Position numbers and translations under genes: made by a program. The notes below the pieces were generated by a model. That model worked only from the letters and a program-made list of their open reading frames with translations, searched no databases and was not told the DNA's origin. 22,854 nt of DNA from Balneolales bacterium (lineage in GTDB: Bacteria; Bacteroidota; Rhodothermia; Balneolales; HLUCCA01), in assembly GCA_022565415.1 (NCBI GenBank), contig JAIUMT010000009.1, forward strand, positions 1 through 22,854. Reading direction: 5' to 3'. Of the stretch, positions 15,247 to 21,805 are shown piece by piece. Each line of letters opens with the position of its first letter. Position 1 is the first letter of the stretch.

Positions 15247-16263
15247 TTAAGTCGAAAGTTCGCTCACATTTAGGGTCACCGGATGTGATTTGCAAAATGC
15301 TTCAAATTCGGTTGGGTAGTCGAATCCGGTGGTACCTCCACTATAACAGGTTGAATATGCGCTTGCGTGAATTCCGGCTTTGATGCAATTCTCTATAGAG
15401 TCGCTTTTTAAGAACTTGCTTAAGAAACCTGAATTAAATGTGTCTCCTGCGCCAATTGCGTCTTTAGATTCAACTTTAAGTCCGTCTGCATGGTAAAATG
15501 AGTTTTCCGATTGACCGCGAATGCCTTTGGATCCGCAAGTTGCCACTACTAATTTTGAATACTTGCTTAACTTTTGCAGGGCATCTTCAACGGTATTTGT
15601 TTTACTGATAGCCATAGCCTCAGTATCGTTCGGAAAGAATATGTCTACATTACGGAGTATGTCAATTACGTCGTCACCCCATTTTTCTTCTGGATCAAAG
15701 TTTGTGTCGAAAGAGGTAGTTAGCCCAAGATTTTTTGCTTTTTCAAATATCTTTTCAACGTCGGGACGTAGTCCTTTTTGTAAATAGAAAGACGAAATAT
15801 GCAGATGTTGGGCCGATTTCAAGAGCTCGTCTGGTAGATCAAGTATAGTTAAATACTCCATCGCACCAGGGTAAGTAATCATGCCTCGTTTATGCGACTG
15901 GGTAAATATACAGGTAAGGCCAGTTTGAACTCCCGGTGTGGTTTGAATAAATCGCGTATCTATGTTTCGATCGTGAAGTGCTTCAATACAACGTTTGCCG
16001 AAGATGTCGTCGCCAATACGTCCAACGAAACGAATATTAAGGCCCAAAGCAGCTGCATTTAAAGCCATTATTGCAGACGAACTGCCAATAGTTAAGTTCA
16101 TTCCGTCGCAAATAACTTCTTTTTCTAAATCAGGTAGGTTATTTACTTGATCGAGGATGAGATCCATATTCAGTTCACCTGCAACAAGAATGTCATAATC
16201 TTTGTTGGCCGTAGTCGTATCGCTGGACTTAAATCTTGGATTTTTAGATGATGGATGAAGCAT
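15247..16263 (-). CDS. PfkB-family sugar kinase, candidate tagatose-6-phosphate kinase
   Basis: A 338-residue ribokinase/PfkB-fold kinase. Seen: the N-terminal DILVAGELNMDLIL, an IGSSSAIMALNAAALG motif, GRIGDDIFG (81-89), and the C-terminal DAIGAGDTFNSGF with the GAGD anion hole at 271-274 and catalytic Asp274. About 20 extra residues precede the conserved start. It is the first gene of the operon pfkB-aldolase-agaS-gatZ. The family does not show the substrate; the neighbouring LacD-type aldolase and AgaS make tagatose-6-phosphate the most likely one, while fructose-6-phosphate or a keto-deoxy sugar such as KDG are alternatives, the latter because the kdu route in this window lacks a KDG kinase. 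Confidence 0.85.
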   Translation of the reverse strand: MLHPSSKNPRFKSSDTTTANKDYDILVAGELNMDLILDQVNNLPDLEKEVICDGMNLTIGSSSAIMALNAAALGLNIRFVGRIGDDIFGKRCIEALHDRNIDTRFIQTTPGVQTGLTCIFTQSHKRGMITYPGAMEYLTILDLPDELLKSAQHLHISSFYLQKGLRPDVEKIFEKAKNLGLTTSFDTNFDPEEKWGDDVIDILRNVDIFFPNDTEAMAISKTNTVEDALQKLSKYSKLVVATCGSKGIRGQSENSFYHADGLKVESKDAIGAGDTFNSGFLSKFLKSDSIENCIKAGIHASAYSTCYSGGTTGFDYPTEFEAFCKSHPVTLNVSELST

Positions 16264-16573
16264 AATCGGATAAAAGCGAAGGTTTCATGTTATTTCCACT
16301 ACTATGTTAACAAAACGAAATACAAACAGCAACAATTAGGCACAAAAATAATATAAATTGAAAGAAAGTGAAAGCATAAGTGTTGTTTTCCGGTGAATTA
16401 ATTTTTTGATTATACATTCTGAGTTAATCAGTTTTGTTTAGGGCTGAATTCCGTTTATTCTTTTTATATCTTTCGAGTTGAGTCTTTTAGTTTCGAATTG
16501 GTTCGAAGGTTCGACCATTCTATTTTGGTAGGCTCAATCAAGGAATCAACATAGATATTAAGGAAAATAACCT
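16264..16573. promoter_or_regulatory. Divergent promoter region between the pfkB operon and the DeoR-family gene
   Basis: This 310-nt gene-free region is AT-rich and holds a cluster of four TTCGA words at 16472, 16492, 16502 and 16510. No other gene or hairpin with a U-run was found. Promoter elements could not be fixed by eye. Confidence 0.55.
16472..16514. promoter_or_regulatory. TTCGA cluster, candidate DeoR-family operator (site 1)
   Basis: TTCGAATTGGTTCGAA (16492-16507) has two TTCGAA palindromes exactly 10 bases apart, i.e. TTCG-N8-CGAA. Further TTCGA copies start at 16472 (20 bases before) and 16510. The near-helical spacing suggests binding on one DNA face. It lies 66 nt before the DeoR-family start and upstream of the divergent pfkB operon. 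The same 16-bp layout recurs at 17522 and 18621. Confidence 0.6.
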
Positions 16574-17344
16574 ATGGCAGTCTACAGCGTAGCAGAACGA
16601 CGTAATAAGGCACTAAATTTGCTCAAGGAGAATGGTCAAGTTTCGGTAACGGAATTAAGTGAGCTACTTGATGTGTCGGAAGTAACAATCCGAAAAGACT
16701 TACAATACCTCGAACGAAGAAACTTGCTTATTCGCACGCACGGTGGTGCCATGCAGAACAATTATCTTGTTCAAGATCAACATTTTGAAGTGAAAGGGAA
16801 GAAGTATGCTGATGAAAAAAGACGTATAGGTGAAGCTGCGGCTAGTTTGGTCCAAGATGGTGATACCATAATTATGGATGCGGGAACAACTATGATTCAA
16901 TTAGCTCGTTGTTTGCATAACAAACGCAACTTGACCATTTTATCATCAGCAATAAATGTTGCTATGGAGTTGATGCATATACCTGATGTTCAATTGGTAA
17001 TGTTAGGCGGTGTAATTCGATCTACATCAGCAGCAGTTGTTGGCCCGTTTGCTGAAACAATGGTCAATGAGCATTATTGTAGTAAGTTGTTTCTGGCAGG
17101 CGACGGACTTGATCCAGATTTTGGAGTCACCACCACAAATGGTCTTGAAGCGCATCTGAATAAAATGATGATTGCCTCAGCTCAGGAAACAATTCTTATT
17201 ATGGATTCGTCGAAATTCGGTCGAAGAGGATTAAGTCGGATATGTGGCCTCGATAAAATTAATCTCATAATTACAGATTCTGGAATTTCAGACCACATGA
17301 AAAAAGTCTTTGAGGAGCGTGACGTGCCTTTGATGATTGTTTAA
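16574..17344 (+). CDS. DeoR/GlpR-family transcriptional regulator (AgaR-like role)
   Basis: A 256-residue regulator with the family's usual length. The N-terminal winged helix includes VTELSELLDVSEVTIRKDL (residues ~25-43) followed by LERRNLLIRTHGGA, the DeoR signature. The C-terminal sugar-phosphate sensing domain starts around GEAAASLVQDGD, with DAGTT at 102-106 and an FLAGDGLDPDFGVTT stretch where the family usually has GADGI...G.T. These proteins usually repress sugar genes and respond to phosphorylated sugars such as tagatose-6-phosphate, galactosamine-6-phosphate or their bisphosphates. It is transcribed divergently from the pfkB operon, and TTCG-N8-CGAA sites lie in front of it, of the EamA transporter and of the TonB receptor, indicating autoregulation and a local regulon (inferred). 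Confidence 0.9.
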   Translation: MAVYSVAERRNKALNLLKENGQVSVTELSELLDVSEVTIRKDLQYLERRNLLIRTHGGAMQNNYLVQDQHFEVKGKKYADEKRRIGEAAASLVQDGDTIIMDAGTTMIQLARCLHNKRNLTILSSAINVAMELMHIPDVQLVMLGGVIRSTSAAVVGPFAETMVNEHYCSKLFLAGDGLDPDFGVTTTNGLEAHLNKMMIASAQETILIMDSSKFGRRGLSRICGLDKINLIITDSGISDHMKKVFEERDVPLMIV

Positions 17345-17521
17345 TGGTTAATCGTTTACAAGCATTTCAATAGGCAGTTTACCATTGTCGCGAAGTAACT
17401 CAAACCAAATTACTTTGCACTTAATGTTGTTAATAAATTTTGATGCTAGAGTGCGTTCTTCGTGTCGACTCTGTGAGTATTTTGAAAAATTGTTGTAATT
17501 AATAATCCTATTTAGTACTAT

Positions 17522-17537
17522 TTCGTAATCAAACGAA
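17522..17537. promoter_or_regulatory. Candidate DeoR-family operator (site 2) upstream of the transporter
   Basis: TTCGTAATCAAACGAA is TTCG-N8-CGAA with flanking T and A (TTTCG...CGAAA). It lies 57 nt before the EamA transporter start, in an otherwise featureless 249-nt AT-rich spacer (17345-17593). Confidence 0.5.
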
Positions 17538-17593
17538 ACTAAATGAAGTTTTAATAATAATCTTTTCTTTCATTTTACTCTTGAGGTCAATTT

Positions 17594-18493
17594 ATGAAGT
17601 CGAAGCTCTGGTTGGTTTATGCAATAATTACAACAGTGTTCTGGGGTGTCTGGGGCGCATTAATCGAGATACCCGAGAAAGCTGGTTTCCCAGCTACTCT
17701 CATTTATGTTGTTTGGGCTTTTACAATGATTCCGCCAGCTTTAGTAGCGATGAAGATCATTGGATGGGAGTTCGATTTCCGAAAAAAGTCCATTATGTTT
17801 GGTATGGCTGTGGGTATTCTGGGAGCTGGCGGACAACTTGTTCTTTTTCATACCCTTGCTATTAGTCCGGCTTATCTTGTTTACCCGTTTATCTCACTTT
17901 CTCCTGTCGTTACTATTGCTTTGTCGCTTTTCTTGTTAAAGGAGAGAGCCAACAAGTTCGGTTGGGTAGGTGTTATTCTGGCCTTAATCGCGATTCCATT
18001 ACTTTCTTACACTTCACCAGACGGTAATGGAACTACTAGTAACCTGGTTTGGGTGCTTCCAGCTAGTATTGTTTTTTTAGCATGGGGTACACAAGCATAT
18101 ATTATCAAAGTAGCGAATACGTCTATGAAAGCAGAAAACATCTTCTTTTATATGATGGTTTCTGGCTTGGTGCTAGTTCCAATTGCATTACTAATGACAG
18201 ATTTTAAGGAACCCATTAATTGGGGATTTGAAGGGTATGGATACAGTTTTTTTATTCAATCACTGAATGCTATTGGAGCTCTGTTCTTAGTTTATGCCTT
18301 TAGATATGGAAAGGCTATGATTGTGTCTCCACTTACAAATGCCGTTGCACCGGTTACCACTGTGATTATATCCCTAATCATTTATGCTGTTATCCCAAAT
18401 ATGATAACAACAGCTGGGATGGTATTTGCGATTATTGCAGCATTATTTCTTTCTTTCGAAGATTCGCCTGAAAACAACGAAATATCGGCCTAA
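17594..18493 (+). CDS. DMT-superfamily transporter, EamA type
   Basis: A 299-residue integral membrane protein with about ten hydrophobic helices in two repeated halves, the EamA/RhaT-like layout. Seen: TTVFWGVWGALIEIPEKAG at the first helix, a P-rich HTLAISPAYLVYPFISLSPVVTIALS region ending in LLKERAN (the family E-R after helix 4), and the matching PLTNAVAPVTTVIISL in the second half. Substrates of this superfamily vary: sugars, nucleotide sugars, amino acids and metabolites. A terminator-like hairpin follows at 18540 and a TTCG-N8-CGAA site precedes it. The site and position next to the sugar genes suggest import of the amino sugar or oligosaccharide product across the inner membrane, but this is inference. 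It is the only inner-membrane carrier candidate in the window. Confidence 0.82.
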   Translation: MKSKLWLVYAIITTVFWGVWGALIEIPEKAGFPATLIYVVWAFTMIPPALVAMKIIGWEFDFRKKSIMFGMAVGILGAGGQLVLFHTLAISPAYLVYPFISLSPVVTIALSLFLLKERANKFGWVGVILALIAIPLLSYTSPDGNGTTSNLVWVLPASIVFLAWGTQAYIIKVANTSMKAENIFFYMMVSGLVLVPIALLMTDFKEPINWGFEGYGYSFFIQSLNAIGALFLVYAFRYGKAMIVSPLTNAVAPVTTVIISLIIYAVIPNMITTAGMVFAIIAALFLSFEDSPENNEISA

Positions 18494-18539
18494 AGCATTT
18501 TATTGTGGTTTAATTTGTCCACGTTTCGAAATGAAAGTA

Positions 18540-18575
18540 ACAAGTTGGGCGCATAGATGCCCAACTTGTGTTTCT
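18540..18575 (+). terminator. Hairpin terminator after the EamA transporter gene
   Basis: A perfect 11-bp stem ACAAGTTGGGC (18540-18550) / GCCCAACTTGT (18559-18569) with an 8-base loop, followed by GTTTCT. The stem is strong and the U-run weak. It separates the transporter from the TonB receptor unit. Confidence 0.7.
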
Positions 18576-18620
18576 CCAAAGTGGAAAATAGCAATTCCTT
18601 TCATATATGCAGCTATTGAG

Positions 18621-18636
18621 TTCGAATACTTTCGAA
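18621..18636. promoter_or_regulatory. Candidate DeoR-family operator (site 3) upstream of the TonB receptor
   Basis: TTCGAATACTTTCGAA has two TTCGAA palindromes 10 bases apart, the same layout as site 1 (shared TTCGAAT-NNN-TTCGAA). A further lone TTTCGAAA occurs at 18524-18531. It lies about 134 nt before the receptor start. Confidence 0.6.
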
Positions 18637-18694
18637 ATATTTCTTTTTCTTATTATTTGTCTTGCATATATGATCGTTCTTTTTTATTCTCTTA

Positions 18695-18708
18695 TAGAAG
18701 CGCTTCTA
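18695..18708. promoter_or_regulatory. Perfect LacI-type palindrome upstream of the TonB receptor
   Basis: TAGAAGCGCTTCTA is a perfect 14-bp palindrome with the central CG and AGCGCT core of LacI-family operators. It shares that core with the site at 5409 near kduI/GH88. It lies 61 nt before the receptor start, where a repressor would block transcription. Confidence 0.65.
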
Positions 18709-18769
18709 AAAGGCATTTTTTAGTTGTCTGCTGAAAATCGTATCTGTTGAATTTTAATAGAAGGTACTT

Positions 18770-21700
18770 ATGGACGCTCGAGTCTTATCAACCAAAGGTT
18801 TCGTCATTAGCAAAGCACTCTTCGTGTTGATGCTGTTATTGATTGGTACCAGCGATCTTTTCGCACAACGATCTGGTGTAATTTCCGGTCGCGTGCTCGA
18901 ACTGGGCACTGATGAACCACTAATAGGTGTAAACGTGAGAATCGCGGATACCTCAATTGGTGCAGTAACCGACAACGAAGGGTATTATCATATTTTAAAT
19001 GTTCAACCAGGAACATACGACGTCGTTTTTTCGATGGTCGGATTCTCAACTACAACAGTAAGGGGTGTTGTGGTTCACCTCAGTGAAACTACCACCATTA
19101 ACGCTACTATTGGCGAAGAGGCCATAACTGGCGAAGAAGTTTACGTTACCGCAGAACGTGACGTAGTTCGGATGGAGGTTTCGTCAAGTAGAACACTCAT
19201 CACAGCTCAAAGTATTGAGAATTCTCCAGTTGCTAACCTCGAAGAGATTTTATCCAGTTATCCGGGCATCTCTCTTACAGCTGGTAGTGACGGTACCGGA
19301 CTTGTAATTAGAGGGGGGAATCTAAACGAGACAAATATTGTAATCGATGGTCTCTCAACTCGAGATATGCGTACCCAACAACCAAATACCACCCTAAATC
19401 TTACTGCAATTAATGAGCTTGAGGTGTTAAGTGGTGGATTTACGGCTGAACATGGTGGTATTCGATCCGGTATGGTTAATATTGTAACCAAAGAAGGACG
19501 TCTTGATCGTTACGAAGTTGTTGCTGATTTCCGAATAGCCCCCCCTCAGAAAAAACACTTCGGACCAAGTCCGTATGGCGTTGAAGGTCCTTTTTGGCAG
19601 GTACACGCGGGCCCTGACGCCATGACCGGCGTTACACAGGATATGGTAAATGCCGGACAATACCCTTTCACCTTTATTGGGTGGAATGAGTTTGCAAGCC
19701 AGCGATTGGCTGATGGTAACCCTGAGACGGATCTAACACCTCAAGAAGCATTAGAGGTGTGGAAATGGCAACATCGGAACCGTGAATATGCGAATAAGCC
19801 CGATTACATCCTTGATATGACACTGAGCGGGCCAATCAAAATATTACCAAGAACCTCTTTTATGGTTTCACAACGGTATGAAGACCTTCAATTGGTTTAT
19901 CCGCTCAGTAGAAATAATTCAATTGCTTCTTCTACACTTGGTAAAATCACCACACAACTTGGCAACGGAAGAAAATTAAGTCTTAATCTCGCTCATTTAA
20001 ATAAACTAGGAGTGAGTTCCGGTGTTTTTAACACATCTATTGGGGTTGTTGACGGTACTCGTCAGGGGACTTCTTACGCTCGAAACGCACAAAGTTGGGA
20101 ACATTTATGGCACGATGCAGCTCTTAATCCAGTCGAAATAAACCATTTCCGAAGTGGGTTGCAGTATAGCCATGCCTTAACTTCTAACACTTACTACGAT
20201 ATTTCAACAGAATTTACGACCTATCAAACTCGACAGGAACCTAGTGGAGTTCGAGACACAACCGGAATTATGCAAATCGGTAATCGTTGGTATAACGAAG
20301 CTCCATTTGGTTATGTATCGAGTGAAATTGGACGAATCTCTGAATCGTATGATGTTTTAAATCAATTTATGATGTCGGGTGGAGGACGTGGACGGGACAA
20401 CTCATCGTACTGGACTTGGGCCACTAGCTTGAACTTCACTTCTCAAATTAACCGACACAATCAGGTTAAAGCCGGATTCGATTTTGAATATGCATCCTAC
20501 AAAGAGCGTAGAGAAGTCAATAACGAAGCATCATCACATCCTTTTGAAGAGCGGCCTCAATACTGGACTTTCTTCGATGCTACGCCAATAAATATTTCTG
20601 CATACGTTCAAAACCGACTTGAGTATGGGGATATGATTGCGAACATAGGTATTCGGGCCGATTATATGTCGTATGGCTCTGAAGCCTATAACCTTGATCC
20701 GGAATTCATTTTTAATGAACTCCCGTACACCCTTAATAACTATCGCGACACCGGAGTTATGTCGTTCTCGCATTTACAAACTGGTGGAAGTGTTAGCAAG
20801 TTGTATCTAAGTCCTAGAATTGGCGTTTCTCATCCAATAACAACTACAAGTAAAGTGTTCTTCAATTATGGACACTTTTATCAGCCCCCAGTACTCGACC
20901 AACTTTACACCGTTCGACCACTTACACGTGGTGCAATTATCCCGAATCTGAATGCAGCATGGCCCCGAACAATTTCGTACGAAACTGGCTTTGAGGTGGG
21001 AATACGTCAAAATTACCTGCTTTCATTTACCGGATACTACAAAGATGTTCAAAATCAGCTAAGCATCCAGAATATTGTCTCTTGGGACCAAGATAACGAC
21101 GTTCGAACTTTCATGAACAACAGTTATGCCGACATTCGTGGTGTAGAATTTCGTTTTCAGAAAGTTACAGGGAAATGGTTTCAGGGTTGGGTTTCGCTAG
21201 AATACAGCACAAGAAGTACTGGTTTTACCGGATTCCGATATGTATTTGAAGATCCGCTGTTGGCAAGGGATCAACGCGAGACTATAAATCAGCAACGCCA
21301 AGAACCACGTCCTTCTATTTCAGCTAATCTGACTTTCATGACTCCACGGGATTTCGGTCCGCGCATTGGGCAGAATCATTTAATTGGAGGATGGAGACTA
21401 ACAGTTAATCAATCGTGGAGTGATGGTGGACAATACTTGACAAACCCAGATGCACGTGTAGGACAGCGCAGATATGTAGATGCCATCGACTGGTGGAATA
21501 CAGACTTGCAACTCACCAAAAGCTTCTTGGTTGGCGGTAATGTGATTGGATTCTATGCCCAGGTGACCAATTTCACGAATTTCAGAGGCTTTCCGAATCC
21601 ACAGAATATGATTCAATACAGAGAATCATTACGGTTCCCTTGGTATCAGGGAGAACGTCAGGGTAACGACAAATGGGGAGATTGGGATAAAGACCACATC

Positions 21701-21775
21701 AACCTCGGGTATCACACATGGAATCAGTTTATCAATCCAAGACATTACACGTTTGGTCTGCGAATGCAGCTCTAA
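18770..21775 (+). CDS. TonB-dependent outer-membrane receptor with carboxypeptidase-regulatory-like N-terminal domain
   Basis: A 1001-residue protein. A signal peptide covers about residues 1-33 (ending DLFAQ). Residues ~37-115 form a carboxypeptidase-regulatory-like beta-sandwich (GVISGRVLELGTDEPLIGVNV ... PGTYDVVFSMVGF). The plug domain follows at about 140-240, with ILSSYPGI, GLVIRGGN, NIVIDGL and GGFTAEHGG. The rest is a 22-strand-type barrel ending in the aromatic pattern HYTFGLRMQL. Family knowledge: it takes up a large substrate across the outer membrane using TonB energy. It resembles SusC in domain order, but no SusD gene follows; the next gene encodes a different secreted protein 30 nt downstream. 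Both a DeoR-type and a LacI-type candidate operator precede it, which would tie it to both sugar routes. Confidence 0.92.
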   Translation: MDARVLSTKGFVISKALFVLMLLLIGTSDLFAQRSGVISGRVLELGTDEPLIGVNVRIADTSIGAVTDNEGYYHILNVQPGTYDVVFSMVGFSTTTVRGVVVHLSETTTINATIGEEAITGEEVYVTAERDVVRMEVSSSRTLITAQSIENSPVANLEEILSSYPGISLTAGSDGTGLVIRGGNLNETNIVIDGLSTRDMRTQQPNTTLNLTAINELEVLSGGFTAEHGGIRSGMVNIVTKEGRLDRYEVVADFRIAPPQKKHFGPSPYGVEGPFWQVHAGPDAMTGVTQDMVNAGQYPFTFIGWNEFASQRLADGNPETDLTPQEALEVWKWQHRNREYANKPDYILDMTLSGPIKILPRTSFMVSQRYEDLQLVYPLSRNNSIASSTLGKITTQLGNGRKLSLNLAHLNKLGVSSGVFNTSIGVVDGTRQGTSYARNAQSWEHLWHDAALNPVEINHFRSGLQYSHALTSNTYYDISTEFTTYQTRQEPSGVRDTTGIMQIGNRWYNEAPFGYVSSEIGRISESYDVLNQFMMSGGGRGRDNSSYWTWATSLNFTSQINRHNQVKAGFDFEYASYKERREVNNEASSHPFEERPQYWTFFDATPINISAYVQNRLEYGDMIANIGIRADYMSYGSEAYNLDPEFIFNELPYTLNNYRDTGVMSFSHLQTGGSVSKLYLSPRIGVSHPITTTSKVFFNYGHFYQPPVLDQLYTVRPLTRGAIIPNLNAAWPRTISYETGFEVGIRQNYLLSFTGYYKDVQNQLSIQNIVSWDQDNDVRTFMNNSYADIRGVEFRFQKVTGKWFQGWVSLEYSTRSTGFTGFRYVFEDPLLARDQRETINQQRQEPRPSISANLTFMTPRDFGPRIGQNHLIGGWRLTVNQSWSDGGQYLTNPDARVGQRRYVDAIDWWNTDLQLTKSFLVGGNVIGFYAQVTNFTNFRGFPNPQNMIQYRESLRFPWYQGERQGNDKWGDWDKDHINLGYHTWNQFINPRHYTFGLRMQL

Positions 21776-21805
21776 CGAACAACGAATCAATATCCATTCT
21801 AAGGC

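Noticed and set aside
15212..15295. Longer start of the LacD-type aldolase at 15295
   Set aside because: It overlaps the pfkB coding end by 49 bases and adds residues without family similarity; the ATG at 15211 fits the family start.
17581..17865. Frame overlapping the start of the EamA transporter
   Set aside because: Runs in a different frame over the first helices of a clear membrane protein and shows no domain.
18770..21775. Calling the receptor a SusC protein
   Set aside because: Domain order is similar, but no SusD gene follows and the sequence looks like the general carboxypeptidase-regulatory TonB receptors of this lineage.
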